The notes beneath the pieces are model-generated. The model searched no databases and was not told the DNA's origin. It saw nothing but the letters and a program-made list of their open reading frames with translations. Positions 20,827 through 31,951 of a stretch of 64,000 bases of DNA are shown piece by piece; position 1 is the first letter of the stretch; every line of letters starts with the position of its first letter. A program made the translations under genes and the position numbers. Where the stretch lies: NCBI RefSeq assembly GCF_003058325.1, contig NZ_CP028843.1:5809001-5873000 (forward strand), in the 5' to 3' direction. The DNA is from Methylobacterium currus. GTDB taxonomy: Bacteria > Pseudomonadota > Alphaproteobacteria > Rhizobiales > Beijerinckiaceae.

Positions 20827-23800
20827 ATGAATGATCTGTTGCAGGCGCGCGGTAGATTGCGTCAGGCGTGTCTCGCTTCGTGCTCGATGCTGCTCCTGAT
20901 GACGATCGGCTGCGGCGATCCTGCACAGGCCGCGGTCGAATATGTCAAGATTTGCTCCAGCTTCGGTGCCCATTTCTTCTACGTTCCGGGCACCGACACA
21001 TGTGCCTACGGCGCCAACCTGCCGGTGATCGCGAACACCCTGCAGGGGCCGATCTCGACCCAACCCGGCACGGGCGCGGCGGGCTACGGCTTCTCGTCCT
21101 TCAGCAACGGCCTGAACAGCGTCGCCATCGGCGATCATGCGTTCTCGGGAGGCGATCCGTTCAGCGCGAGCCCAGGGACGCTCAATGGTCTAGCCAGCAT
21201 CGACGGCTCGGCGCCGGTCAGCGCCTTCTCGAACAGCAATACCACGGCGGTCGGTCAGGGTTCTCGGGCAGGGGCCGGCGCGGCAGGTCAGGACAACGCG
21301 ACGGCGATCGGGCAGGGCGCGACGGCCAATGGCGCCAACGCCACGGCCCTTGGCCAGGGCGCGACGGCGACGGGCGCCGGCGGGGTGGCGCTCGGCCAGG
21401 GTTCGGTCGCCGATCAGGCGAATACCGTCTCGGTCGGCGCGGTGGGCGCCGAGCGGCGCATCGTCAACGTCGCCCCCGGCACGATCGGGGCGGGCTCGAC
21501 CGACGCGGTCAATGGCCAGCAGCTATTCACCGTGAGCCAGCAGGCGGCCAACGGCGTCAACGCTCTCGGCACGGCCACCGCAGCGGCTATCGGAGGGGGC
21601 GCGACCTACAACGCGGCCACCAACAGCATCTCAGGCCTGAATTATGGCCTTAACGGCTCGCAGGCGGCATACACCGATGCCCTCTCCGGTCTCCAGGCCA
21701 TGGCGTCCGGCGCGGCCGGGCCAATCCAGTATGCTACGCCCGGAACGCCCGGAAACGCACTCAACCTCGTCGGCGTGGGCGGGGCGGTGTCCCTCGGCAA
21801 CGTCGCCGCGGGTGCCTTGACGGCCACGTCCACCGATGCGGTGAACGGCGCGCAGCTCTTCGCGACGAACCAGACCGTGGCGAATGCCGGCAACGCCGTC
21901 GCCACGGCGCTGGGCGGCGGCGCCTCCTACGCCTCGGCGACCGGCACCCTTACCGGCCCGACCTACACCTTCGGCAACGGAGCGCAGTTCACCAGCGTCG
22001 GCGGGGCGCTCGGCAACCTCGATACCCGCACGACGGCGAACACGTCCGGCCTCGCGGCGCTCCAGGCGGGCCAGTCCGGCCTCGCTCAGCAGGCCGCGCC
22101 CGATACCGCGGTGACGGTGGGCGCCGCGACCGGCGGCACAATGGTCAACATGGCCGGCACGGCGGGCAACCGTCAGGTCACCGGGGTCGCCGCGGGCGCG
22201 CTGACGGCCACGTCCGCCGACGCGGTGAACGGCGCGCAGCTCTTCGCGACGAACCAGACCGTGGCGAATGCCGGCAACGCCGTTGCGAGGGCGGCCATGG
22301 CGCTGGGCGGCGGCGCCTCCTACGCCTCGGCGACCGGCGCCTTCACCGGCCCGACCTACACCTTCGGCAACGGAGCGCAGTTCACCAGCGTCGGCGGGGC
22401 GCTCGGCAACCTCGATACCCGCACGACGGCGAACACGGCCGGCCTCGCGGCGCTCCAGGCGGGCCAATCGGGCCTCGTTCAGCAGGCCGCGCCCGATACC
22501 GCGGTGACGGTGGGCGCCGCGACCGGTGGCACAATGGTCAACATGGCCGGCACGGCGGGCAACCGTCAGGTCACCGGGGTCGCCGCGGGTGCCTTGACGG
22601 CCACGTCCGCCGACGCGGTGAACGGCGCGCAGCTCTTCGCGACGAACCAGACCGTGGCGAATGCCGGCAACGCCGTCGCCACGGCGCTGGGCGGCGGCGC
22701 CTCCTACGCCTCGGCGACCGGCGCCTTCACCGGCCCGACCTACACCTTCGGCAACGGAGCGCAGTTCACCAGCGTCGGCGGGGCGCTCGGCAACCTCGAT
22801 ACCCGCACGACGGCGAACACGGCCGGCCTCGCGGCGCTCCAGGCGGGCCAATCCGGCCTCGTTCAGCAGGCCGCGCCCGATACCGCGGTGACGGTGGGCG
22901 CCGCGACCGGCGGCACAATGGTCAACATGGCCGGCACGGCGGGCAACCGTCAGGTCACCGGGGTCGCCGCGGGCGCGCTGACGGCCACGTCCGCCGATGC
23001 GGTGAACGGCGCGCAGCTCTTTGCCACCAACACCCAACTTGCCGCGAACACGAGCGCTCTCGGAGTGTTGCAGGGACAGACGACAACCAACACCGCCAAC
23101 ATCGCGGCGCTCCAGAACGGCACGAGCGGCGTGTTCGTCGCCACCCATCCGGGCGATGCCGCCGCACCGTCGGTCTCGGGCACCGGCGCGTTGGCCGGCG
23201 GCTTCGCGGCTGTCGCACGAGGGGAGGCGACCGTCGCCATCGGCACGGGCGCGCGGGCGACGCAGTCCGGCGCGACGGCCATCGGCACCAACGCCGTGGC
23301 CTCGGGCGATCCGACCACGGCGGTCGGCTTCAGCGCCCAGGCCACCGGCAACGAGGCGTCCGCCTTCGGCGGTCTGGCCGTCGCGACGGGCGACAACGCC
23401 ACCGCTCTGGGTCGCTCGGCCCATGCGGGCGGGGCCAACGCCGTGGCCGTGGGCGCCTTCTCCTCGGCGATGCAGGCCGATAGCGTGGCGATCGGCCAGG
23501 GCGTCGCCACGACACGGGCGAACCAGATCGCCATCGGCTCGGCCACCCAGACCTACACCCTGGCGGGCCTCGCCTCGGCGCAGAGCCTGGCGGCCCAGAC
23601 CGGCGCCACGGCCTTCGTGACCACCGACGCATCCGGAAACCTCGCCGCCTCTTCGATCGGCCCCAACACCATCGCGGCCCTCGACGGACGTGTGTCCGGC
23701 CTTGAGGCCGGCCTCGGCAGCCTGTCGCGGTACGCCGTCGAGTCCCGCAAGGAGGCCCGTCGGGGCATCGCTTCGGCGATGGCCCTGGCCTCGGCATCGC

Positions 23801-23982
23801 TTCCCTCGGCACCGGGGCGCCTGAGTTACGTGCTGAACGGCGCGACGTTCCGAGGCGAATATGCGGTCGGCGGCTCGGTGGCCTATCGGCTGGATATCAA
23901 TCGCCCGGTCGCAGTCACGTTGGGCGTGGCCGGCGGCGCGGGCAATGTCGGTGCGCGCATTGGTATCATGGGTGAATTGTGA
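20827..23982 (+). CDS. Trimeric autotransporter adhesin (YadA-like)
   Basis: Predicted 1051-residue surface adhesin. A long signal peptide (residues 1-36) is followed by VEYVKICSSFGAHFFYVPGTDTC split across residues 38-60, a motif otherwise typical of Rhizobiales porins. YadA head repeats (TAIGQGATANGANATALGQG type), neck motifs (STDAVNGQQL) and a stalk follow. The stalk contains three near-identical units of 128, 131 and 128 residues (about 326-712). A second head-like block precedes the final 80 residues, the trimeric membrane anchor that ends [10 protein letters not shown]. The chosen ATG has a GGCGGGG Shine-Dalgarno. It overlaps the next gene by four bases. Likely role is attachment to surfaces or hosts. 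Confidence 0.92.
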   Translation: MNDLLQARGRLRQACLASCSMLLLMTIGCGDPAQAAVEYVKICSSFGAHFFYVPGTDTCAYGANLPVIANTLQGPISTQPGTGAAGYGFSSFSNGLNSVAIGDHAFSGGDPFSASPGTLNGLASIDGSAPVSAFSNSNTTAVGQGSRAGAGAAGQDNATAIGQGATANGANATALGQGATATGAGGVALGQGSVADQANTVSVGAVGAERRIVNVAPGTIGAGSTDAVNGQQLFTVSQQAANGVNALGTATAAAIGGGATYNAATNSISGLNYGLNGSQAAYTDALSGLQAMASGAAGPIQYATPGTPGNALNLVGVGGAVSLGNVAAGALTATSTDAVNGAQLFATNQTVANAGNAVATALGGGASYASATGTLTGPTYTFGNGAQFTSVGGALGNLDTRTTANTSGLAALQAGQSGLAQQAAPDTAVTVGAATGGTMVNMAGTAGNRQVTGVAAGALTATSADAVNGAQLFATNQTVANAGNAVARAAMALGGGASYASATGAFTGPTYTFGNGAQFTSVGGALGNLDTRTTANTAGLAALQAGQSGLVQQAAPDTAVTVGAATGGTMVNMAGTAGNRQVTGVAAGALTATSADAVNGAQLFATNQTVANAGNAVATALGGGASYASATGAFTGPTYTFGNGAQFTSVGGALGNLDTRTTANTAGLAALQAGQSGLVQQAAPDTAVTVGAATGGTMVNMAGTAGNRQVTGVAAGALTATSADAVNGAQLFATNTQLAANTSALGVLQGQTTTNTANIAALQNGTSGVFVATHPGDAAAPSVSGTGALAGGFAAVARGEATVAIGTGARATQSGATAIGTNAVASGDPTTAVGFSAQATGNEASAFGGLAVATGDNATALGRSAHAGGANAVAVGAFSSAMQADSVAIGQGVATTRANQIAIGSATQTYTLAGLASAQSLAAQTGATAFVTTDASGNLAASSIGPNTIAALDGRVSGLEAGLGSLSRYAVESRKEARRGIASAMALASASLPSAPGRLSYVLNGATFRGEYAVGGSVAYRLDINRPVAVTLGVAGGAGNVGARIGIMGEL
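21802..22962. repeat. Three tandem ~390-bp repeats in the adhesin stalk
   Basis: Units begin at 21802, 22186 and 22579, with lengths 384, 393 and 384 bp. They are nearly identical at DNA level. The middle unit carries a 9-bp (3-codon) insertion after the GNAV segment. High identity implies recent duplication or ongoing gene conversion. Confidence 0.9.
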
Positions 23983-24653
23983 CACGTCTCCCCGGCTCGC
24001 GCGGGGCAGCGGCGCTCGTCGCCCTGCTCACCTTGACAGACCCCTCCGCGACATGGGCGCAGGGTCATCCCCAGGAGACGCAGCAACAGCCACGGCCGGC
24101 GCAGATCGATCGGAACGGCGTCCTCATTCTGATCCGCTCCACGCTGCTGGCGTTGCAGCACGGCAATGAAACCGGCAACTATACCGTCCTGCGGGACCTC
24201 GCGGCTCCTGGCTTTCATGACGCCAACACCGCGGCGCGCCTCGGAGAAATCTTCGCGAGCCAACGCACTCAGAAGCTCGACCTGTCGGGTGTCGCCGTCC
24301 TGGATCCGCAACTGACGCTGCTGCCGCAGATCGAAAGCAACGGCTTGCTGCACCTTGCGGGATTCTTTCCGTCCGTACCCTCCCAGGTGAATTTCGAATT
24401 GCTGTTCGCGCCGGTGGACGGCCGCTGGCGGGTCTTCGGCATCTCGGTGGTGATCGGCTCCGCCGCGCCGACGGCGCCTCCACTGCCGCAGGTGCAGGGC
24501 GTCCCGTCCCCCACGCCCACACCCACACCCACACCCACGTCCAAGCCGGAACCCAAGCCGGAACCCAAGCACGGGCCGAGGAGAGCGACCCCGCCCAAGA
24601 CCACTCCGAGAGCGGGGTCTGAAGACAAGCCGGTGGAATCGGCTCCTCAATAG
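23979..24653 (+). CDS. Periplasmic protein translationally coupled to the adhesin
   Basis: Predicted 224-residue protein. Its GTG start overlaps the adhesin stop (GTGA), so translation is coupled. A signal peptide (residues 1-27, ending TWAQG) is followed by a domain of about 120 residues with the end [22 protein letters not shown], which looks like an NTF2-like fold. The C-terminus is a low-complexity tail ([20 protein letters not shown]) that may span the wall. No family is confidently known. Coupling suggests it assists adhesin export or anchoring, as dedicated periplasmic partners do for some trimeric autotransporters; this is inference. Confidence 0.7.
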   Translation: MTRLPGSRGAAALVALLTLTDPSATWAQGHPQETQQQPRPAQIDRNGVLILIRSTLLALQHGNETGNYTVLRDLAAPGFHDANTAARLGEIFASQRTQKLDLSGVAVLDPQLTLLPQIESNGLLHLAGFFPSVPSQVNFELLFAPVDGRWRVFGISVVIGSAAPTAPPLPQVQGVPSPTPTPTPTPTSKPEPKPEPKHGPRRATPPKTTPRAGSEDKPVESAPQ

Positions 24654-24691
24654 GAGCCGGCCCCATCGGTCATTCTACGATCGAGATCCTT

Positions 24692-24731
24692 GCAGGGCGG
24701 GGAGGGATGGCGTGTGGGCCCTCCGCCCTGC
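24692..24731. terminator. Strong hairpin between the adhesin operon and MoxR operon
   Basis: GCAGGGCGG...AGGG pairs with CCCTCCGCCCTGC to give a 13-bp stem with a 2-nt bulge and a roughly 11-nt loop. No T-run follows, so it is only terminator-like. Confidence 0.4.
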
Positions 24732-24829
24732 GTCGTCGCGCCGACCTTGCTTTGCGGTGCGGAAGGGATCCACACTCGCGGATCACCGACCGGCGCCAGC
24801 GGCGCCCCGGACGACGACGAGGACCCCGC

Positions 24830-25840
<1,011 letters not shown>

Positions 25841-25844
25841 CCCG

Positions 25845-26759
25845 GTGGCCTCGACGCGCGTCCTCGACGCGGCCGCCCGCGCCCCCGGCCGGCGCGAGAC
25901 CGAGACCGCCCTCTCGCTCGCCGAGCGGATGCCGCGCCTGATCCTGGAGGCCCGCCGGGTCGCCGCGACCCTGGCGCATGGGCTGCACGGGCGCCGGCGG
26001 GCCGGCCCGGGCGAGAGCTTCTGGCAGTTCCGCCCCTTCGTCGCCGGGGAGGCGGCGAGCCGGATCGACTGGCGCCGCTCGGCCAGGGACGACCGGCTCT
26101 ACGTCCGCGAGCGCGAGTGGGAGGCCGCCCACACCGTCTGGTTGTGGGTCGACCGCTCGGCCTCGATGGGCTTCGGCTCCGCCCTCGCCCAGGCGCCCAA
26201 GATCGAGCGCGCCCTCGTCCTGGCGCTGGCGCTCGGCGACACGTTCGTGGAGGCCGGCGAGCGGGTCGGGCTGCTCGGTCTCTCCCGGCCGCAGGCCGCC
26301 CGCACCATCGTCGAGCGGATGGCTGAGACGCTGGTCGCCGACACGTCCGGCCTCGACGAGGACCTGCCGCCCCGCGCACCCGTCGGGCGCTTCGACGAGG
26401 CGGTGCTGATCGGCGACTTCCTCTCTCCCCCCGAGCAGGTGCGGGCCTCGGTCGCGGCCATCGCGGCGGCCGGCAGCCGCGGCCACCTGGTGATGGTGGT
26501 CGATCCGGTCGAGGAGACGTTCCCGTTCTCCGGCCAGGCCGAATTGCACGACCTCGAGGCCGGATTGTCGCTCAGGGTCGGCGATGCCGCGGCCTGGGGC
26601 GAGGCCTATCGCCGGCGGATCCGCGCGCATCGCGACGCGTTGGCGGAGATCGTCCGGGCCCAGGGCTGGACGCTCACGCTGCACCGCACCGACCGGCCGG
26701 CGAGCGAGGCGGCGCTCCGCGTCGTCACCCTGGTCGCCGCCGCCCGCGGCGCGGGCTGA
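25845..26759 (+). CDS. DUF58 domain-containing protein
   Basis: Predicted 304-residue protein with a GTG start 4 bp after the MoxR stop. The DUF58 signature [26 protein letters not shown] is split around residues 58-85, followed by a VWA-like fold with VDRSASM, a MIDAS-like DxSxS variant. DUF58 proteins accompany MoxR ATPases and are presumed substrates or co-chaperones. There is no membrane segment, so it is cytoplasmic. Full length. Confidence 0.9.
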   Translation: MASTRVLDAAARAPGRRETETALSLAERMPRLILEARRVAATLAHGLHGRRRAGPGESFWQFRPFVAGEAASRIDWRRSARDDRLYVREREWEAAHTVWLWVDRSASMGFGSALAQAPKIERALVLALALGDTFVEAGERVGLLGLSRPQAARTIVERMAETLVADTSGLDEDLPPRAPVGRFDEAVLIGDFLSPPEQVRASVAAIAAAGSRGHLVMVVDPVEETFPFSGQAELHDLEAGLSLRVGDAAAWGEAYRRRIRAHRDALAEIVRAQGWTLTLHRTDRPASEAALRVVTLVAAARGAG

Positions 26760-26770
26760 GGACGCCTTCG

Positions 26771-29593
26771 ATGTTCGGACTGCCCCTCAGCTTCGCCGCC
26801 CCCGCCGCCCTCGCGGCCCTGATCGCCCTGCCGGCGCTCTGGTACCTGCTGCGCGTGACGCCGCCGCGGCCGCGGCGGATCGACTTCCCGCCTTTGCGCA
26901 TCCTCGCGGACCTGCTGCCGGAGCGCGAAACCCCGGCCCGCACTCCGCCCTGGCTGCTCGCCCTGCGCCTCATCGCCGCCGCCTGCCTGATCCTGGCAGT
27001 GTCGGGGCCGGTCTGGAACCCGACACCACAGGGGGCGGGCGACGGGCGCACGCCTCTCGTCCTCATCCTCGACAACGGGTTCTCCGCCGCGCAGGACTGG
27101 CGCGACCGGATCCGCGTCGCCACCGCCGAGGTCGAGGCGGCAGCGCGCGCCGGGCGGCCCGTGGCGCTGCTTCCCACCGCCTCGGGCCCCGTGGCTTTGG
27201 AGGCTACCGGCCCCGGCCCGGCCCTGGAGCGCCTGCGCGCCGTCGAGCCGCTGCCGCACCTCGCCGACCGCTCGGCGCATCTCGCCACGCTGTCGGCCTT
27301 CCTGGAGCGGGCGCCGGGCTCGGCCGTGGTCTGGATCCATGACGGCGTCGCGGGTCCCGACGGCGAGTCCTTCCCGGCGGGGCTGGCCCAGGCCGCCGTC
27401 CGCGGCCGCGCCGACGTCACCGTGCTCAAGGCCGAGCGTCCGCCGGCTCTGGCGCTGGCCGGCCCTGATTCGTCGGGCGGGCAGCTCGGCGTCAGCGTGG
27501 TGCGGGCCGCCGCCAACGGGCGCGATTCCGGCACGGTCCGGGCCCTCGACGCCAAGGGCCTGCCGCTGGCCGAGACGAATTTTGCCTTCGCGGGCGACGC
27601 CACCGCCACGGAGGTCCGCTTCGACCTGCCGGTGGAGCTGCGCAACACCATCGCGCGGTTCGAGGTCGCCGGCGAGCGCTCGGCCGGCGCCGTGGTGCTC
27701 GCCGACGAGCGCGGCCGGCGCCGCCGCGTCGGCCTCGTCTTCGGCGGCACCAGCGACCAGGCCCAGCCGCTGCTCTCGCCGACCTACTATCTCTCCCGGG
27801 CGCTGACCCCCTTCGCCGACGTGCAGGAGCCCCGGGGCGGGCGCGGCGTCGCCGAGTCGATCGGCCAGATGCTCGATTCCCAGGTCTCGGTGCTGGTGCT
27901 CGCCGATGTGGGCGCCCTCGACCCCGCCACCCTGGAGCGGGTCTCCGCCTTCGTCGACAAGGGCGGGCTGCTCCTGCGCTTCGCCGGGCCGCGGCTCGCC
28001 GCCGGCAGCGACGACCTCGTGCCGGTGCGCCTGCGCCGCGGCGGTCGCAGCCTCGGCGGCACCCTGTCCTGGGACAGCCCGCGCACGCTGGCGCCCTTCG
28101 CGCCCGAGAGCCCCTTCGCGGGCCTGACGCCGCCGGCGGATATCGGCGTGCGGCGCCAGATCCTCGCCGAGCCGGACGGCGAGCTCGCCCGGCGCACCTG
28201 GGCCGCCCTGCAGGACGGCACCCCGATCGTCACCGCCGCCAAGCGGGGGGAGGGCATGGTGGTTCTGGTTCACGTCACCGCCGACACCACCTGGTCGAAC
28301 CTGCCGCTCTCGGGGCTGTTCGTGACCATGCTGCGCCGGGTCGTCGCGCTCGCCGGCACCACCCCGCCGACGGCCGGCGCCGCCCCGGGCGCGCCCCCGC
28401 CGGTGCTTGCCCCGCGCCTGACCCTCGACGGGTTCGGCGCCCTGAAGGGGCCACAGGCCACCGCCCGGGCGGTCCCGGCGACCTGGACCGAGCGGGCGAC
28501 GCCGGAGCACCCGCCGGGCTATTACGGCCCCGCCGATGGCGGGCTGGCGGTCAACGCGCTGACGGCCGACGACCGGCTGAAGCCCCTCGACCTCAAGGCG
28601 CTCGCCGGCGCCCGCTTCGGCGGCCTGGAGGAGGCACGCACCCGCGACCTGCGCGGGCCGTTCTTCCTCGTGGCCCTGCTGCTCCTCGCCCTCGACACCC
28701 TGGCGAGCCTGTGGCTCGGCGGCTTCCTCGGGCTGATGGCGGCGCGGCTGCGCCGCCGGCCGGCGGCCGCCGTCCTGATCCTCGGCCTCTTGGTGCTGGG
28801 TGCCGCGCCCGGACCGGTGCGCGCCGCCGAGCCAGCCGCCAACCGGCCGAACGGCATCGAATCGGCCCTCGTCACCCGCATCGCCTACGTGGTGACGGGG
28901 GACGCGACCACCGACGAGACCAGCCGGGCGGGCCTCGCCGGCCTGACCCAGATGCTGGCGAGCCGCACCGCGCTCGAACCCGGCGAGCCCGCCGGCATCG
29001 ATCCGGCCCGGGACGAGCTCGCCTTCTACCCACTGATCTACTGGCCGATCGTGCCGAGCCGGCCGCTTCCGGGCGAGGCCACGATCCGGCGCATCGACGC
29101 CTTCATGAAGAACGGCGGCACGGTGATCTTCGACACCCGCGACGCGATGACGGCCCGCCCCGGCGGCCCGCCGACGCCCGAAGCCCTCTACCTCCAGCGC
29201 ATGCTCGCGACCCTGGAGGTGCCGGAGCTGGAGCCGGTGCCCCGCGACCACGTGCTCACCAAGGCGTTCTACCTCGTCGACGGCTTCCCCGGCCGCTACG
29301 CCACCGGCCAGACCTGGGTCGAGGCCCTGCCGCCGGCCGGCGACGGGGCTGAGCGCCGCCCGGCCCGGGCCGGCGACGGCGTCTCGCCGATCGTCATCAC
29401 GGGCAACGACCTCGCCTCCGCCTGGGCGGTCGGCCGGCGCGGCGAGGCGCTCTATCCACTCGTCGGCGGCGATCCGCGCCAGCGCGAGATGGCCTTCCGC
29501 GGCGGCGTCAACCTCGTGATGTACGCGCTCACCGGCAACTACAAGGCCGACCAGGTCCACGTGCCGGCGCTGCTGGAGAGATTGGGGCAGTGA
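26771..29593 (+). CDS. BatA-like membrane protein with C-terminal DUF4159
   Basis: Predicted 940-residue protein. The N-terminus has the aerotolerance-regulator (BatA) pair of membrane helices (residues 7-27 and about 60-78) around the loop LLRVTPPRPRRIDFPPLRIL. A large region follows with VLILDNGFSA and glutamine-amidotransferase-like folds. Another membrane pair lies near residues 635-680. The last 210 residues are DUF4159 (AYVVTGD, ELAFYPLIYWPI, GGTVIFDTRD). This layout is known in alphaproteobacterial MoxR operons. The DUF4159 domain probably lies in the periplasm. Function is unknown beyond its link with MoxR and cell-envelope stress. Confidence 0.88.
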   Translation: MFGLPLSFAAPAALAALIALPALWYLLRVTPPRPRRIDFPPLRILADLLPERETPARTPPWLLALRLIAAACLILAVSGPVWNPTPQGAGDGRTPLVLILDNGFSAAQDWRDRIRVATAEVEAAARAGRPVALLPTASGPVALEATGPGPALERLRAVEPLPHLADRSAHLATLSAFLERAPGSAVVWIHDGVAGPDGESFPAGLAQAAVRGRADVTVLKAERPPALALAGPDSSGGQLGVSVVRAAANGRDSGTVRALDAKGLPLAETNFAFAGDATATEVRFDLPVELRNTIARFEVAGERSAGAVVLADERGRRRRVGLVFGGTSDQAQPLLSPTYYLSRALTPFADVQEPRGGRGVAESIGQMLDSQVSVLVLADVGALDPATLERVSAFVDKGGLLLRFAGPRLAAGSDDLVPVRLRRGGRSLGGTLSWDSPRTLAPFAPESPFAGLTPPADIGVRRQILAEPDGELARRTWAALQDGTPIVTAAKRGEGMVVLVHVTADTTWSNLPLSGLFVTMLRRVVALAGTTPPTAGAAPGAPPPVLAPRLTLDGFGALKGPQATARAVPATWTERATPEHPPGYYGPADGGLAVNALTADDRLKPLDLKALAGARFGGLEEARTRDLRGPFFLVALLLLALDTLASLWLGGFLGLMAARLRRRPAAAVLILGLLVLGAAPGPVRAAEPAANRPNGIESALVTRIAYVVTGDATTDETSRAGLAGLTQMLASRTALEPGEPAGIDPARDELAFYPLIYWPIVPSRPLPGEATIRRIDAFMKNGGTVIFDTRDAMTARPGGPPTPEALYLQRMLATLEVPELEPVPRDHVLTKAFYLVDGFPGRYATGQTWVEALPPAGDGAERRPARAGDGVSPIVITGNDLASAWAVGRRGEALYPLVGGDPRQREMAFRGGVNLVMYALTGNYKADQVHVPALLERLGQ

Positions 29594-29621
29594 AGCACAG
29601 CGTCACCCGACGGTATCCCTC

Positions 29622-31700
29622 ATGCTCAGCCTGAGTTTCGCCCCGCTCGTCCCCGTCCCGGTCCTCTGGGGCATGGCCGGACTCGCCGCGATCCTCGCCG
29701 TGGTCGCGTTCGTCGCCCGCGGGCCGGTCGCGCTGCTGCGCGTCCTCGTCCTCGCCCTCGTGCTCCTGGCGCTCGCCAACCCCTCGCTGGTCCAGGAGGA
29801 GCGCGAGCCGGTCAAGGACGTGGTCGCCGTGGTCGTCGATCGCTCGGGGTCGCAAGGACTCGGCGACCGGCCGGCGATGACCGATCGGGTGCGGGCGGAG
29901 CTGGAGCGGCGCCTCGGCAGCCTCAACGCGATCGAGCCGCGCTTCGTCGAGGTGCCGGAATCCGGTGGCGACGAGGGCACGCGGCTGTTCACGGCCCTGT
30001 CGGGGGCGCTCGCCGACGTACCACCCGATCGCCTCGCCGGCGTGGTGATGCTGACCGACGGCGTCGTGCACGACATCCCGGCGAACCTCGCATCGCTGAG
30101 CTTCAAGGCGCCGCTCCACGTCCTGGTCACCGGCCGGCCCGACGAGCGCGACCGGCAGATCCGCCTGATCGAGGCGCCGCGCTTCGGCATCGTCGGGCGC
30201 GACCAGACCATCCGCGCCGAGGTGATGGAGCGCGGCGGCACCGGCTCGGCCGTCGTGACCGTGCGCCGCGACGGCGAGGAGGTGGTGCGCCAGTCCGTCC
30301 GCACCGGCCAGCCCTTCGGCCTGACCCTGCGGGTCGAGCATGGCGGCCCGAACGTCGTGGAGATCGAGGCCGAGGCGCTGCCGGGCGAATTGACCACCGC
30401 CAACAACCGGGCGGTGCTGCCGATCGAGGGCATCCGCGAGAAGCTGCGGGTGCTGCTCGTGTCCGGCGAGCCCCATGCGGGCGAGCGCACCTGGCGCAAC
30501 CTGCTCAAGTCGGACGCCAATGTCGACCTCGTCCACTTCACCATCCTGCGCCCGCCCGAGAAGCAGGACGGCACCCCAATCTCCGAATTGTCGCTGATCG
30601 CCTTCCCGACCCGCGAGCTGTTCCAGCAGAAGATCAAGGATTTCGACCTCATCATCTTCGACCGCTACGCCAACCAGAGTGTGCTGCCGTCGAGCTACTT
30701 CGACAACATCGTGCGCTACGTGCGAGAGGGCGGGGCGCTCTTGATCGCCGCCGGGCCTGAATTCGCCTCCGCCGCCAGCCTCGCCCGCACGCGGCTCGCC
30801 GCGATCCTGCCGGGCGAGCCGAACGGCCGGGTGGTCGAGCGGCCCTACAAGGCGGCGCTCACCGGCAGCGGCCAGCGCCACCCGGTCACCCGCGACCTGC
30901 CCGGGTCCGAGGCCTCGCCGCCCGCTTGGGGCGACTGGCTGCGCCTGATCGGCGCCGAGGTCCGCCCCGGGATCACCCCGATCATGGCCGGAGCCGACTC
31001 CCTGCCGCTCCTCGCCCTCTCCCGGGAGGAGAAGGGCCGGGTGGCGCTCCTCCTCTCCGACCATGCCTGGCTTTGGGCCCGGGGCTATCAGGAGGGCGGG
31101 CCGCATCTCGACCTGCTGCGCCGCCTCGGCCACTGGCTGATGAAGGAGCCGGCCCTCGAAGAAGAGGCGTTGCGCGCCTCCGCCACCGGGCACGGCCGCG
31201 AGGTCCGGGTCGAGCGCCAGACCATGGGCGACACCGCCGAGCCCGTCACCGTGACGGCACCGAGCGGCAAAGCCCGCACCCTGACGCTGAACCCCGACAA
31301 GCCGGGCCTGTTCGCCGCCGGCTTCGAGGCCGAGGAACTCGGCCTGCACACCCTGCGGGCCGGCAATCTGGTGGCGTTCGTCAGCGTCGGCCCGGCCAAC
31401 CCGCGCGAGCTGGTCGACGTGTTCAGCGACACCGAGCGCCTGCGCAGCATCGCCGAGGCCACCGGCGGCTCGGTCCGCCGCCTCGCCGAGGCCGGCGGCG
31501 GGATCGCCGTGCCGCGGCTGCAGATCGCCCGCTCCGGCCGTCTTGCCGGCTCCGACTGGATCGGCTTCCGCCCGAGCGACAGCGCGGTGGTGCGGGGCGT
31601 CTCGGTCTATCCGCTGGGCTTAGGCCTCGCGGCGCTGGCGGCGCTGGCGGCGGCCGTCCTGGCGATGTGGCTGGCGGAGGGGCGGCGCGGGCGGGTCTGA
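29622..31700 (+). CDS. VWA/glutamine-amidotransferase-like membrane protein of the MoxR operon
   Basis: Predicted 692-residue protein. Two N-terminal helices (residues about 10-55) lead to a periplasmic domain with VVVDRSGSQG (VWA-like MIDAS variant) and VVMLTDGVVHD. A class I glutamine-amidotransferase-like fold follows (FDLIIFDRYAN, YVREGGALLIAAGPE), without the catalytic Cys-His pair. A last helix near residue 670 precedes a short basic tail. It sits 28 bp after the DUF4159 gene and closes the operon. Probably forms a membrane complex with the preceding protein. Confidence 0.85.
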   Translation: MLSLSFAPLVPVPVLWGMAGLAAILAVVAFVARGPVALLRVLVLALVLLALANPSLVQEEREPVKDVVAVVVDRSGSQGLGDRPAMTDRVRAELERRLGSLNAIEPRFVEVPESGGDEGTRLFTALSGALADVPPDRLAGVVMLTDGVVHDIPANLASLSFKAPLHVLVTGRPDERDRQIRLIEAPRFGIVGRDQTIRAEVMERGGTGSAVVTVRRDGEEVVRQSVRTGQPFGLTLRVEHGGPNVVEIEAEALPGELTTANNRAVLPIEGIREKLRVLLVSGEPHAGERTWRNLLKSDANVDLVHFTILRPPEKQDGTPISELSLIAFPTRELFQQKIKDFDLIIFDRYANQSVLPSSYFDNIVRYVREGGALLIAAGPEFASAASLARTRLAAILPGEPNGRVVERPYKAALTGSGQRHPVTRDLPGSEASPPAWGDWLRLIGAEVRPGITPIMAGADSLPLLALSREEKGRVALLLSDHAWLWARGYQEGGPHLDLLRRLGHWLMKEPALEEEALRASATGHGREVRVERQTMGDTAEPVTVTAPSGKARTLTLNPDKPGLFAAGFEAEELGLHTLRAGNLVAFVSVGPANPRELVDVFSDTERLRSIAEATGGSVRRLAEAGGGIAVPRLQIARSGRLAGSDWIGFRPSDSAVVRGVSVYPLGLGLAALAALAAAVLAMWLAEGRRGRV

Positions 31701-31951
31701 CCAGGGATCGGCCAAGCGCCACAAGCACTTGCCGGGATTGGCTCAGGCTTCCCCGCAGCCGCGCGTCAGGGCATGGCTGCCGGAAGCTGTCCTGCAAGAT
31801 CCTGTGGCAATGACCTGAAGCGGCTGCGAAAACCCGTCGGCTCCGACCCGAGGGTGACGGCTGTCCGCGGCAGGGCGCATCGCCGATCCGAGGGCCTGGG
31901 TCTCCGGGTGTGCCGGCATCATGCCAGCCCGTCCAGAGCCCCGGTCCCCAC

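Noticed and set aside
21802..22962. Possible CRISPR or mobile repeat
   Set aside because: Units of about 390 bp are coding adhesin stalk modules in one frame, not spaced repeats.
21631..23985. A leftward frame opposite the adhesin repeats
   Set aside because: It is only a mirror of the adhesin repeat structure and has no recognisable domain.
31701..31951. A possible small gene between the MoxR operon and miaA
   Set aside because: Frames here have no ribosome site, no codon bias and no recognisable motif.
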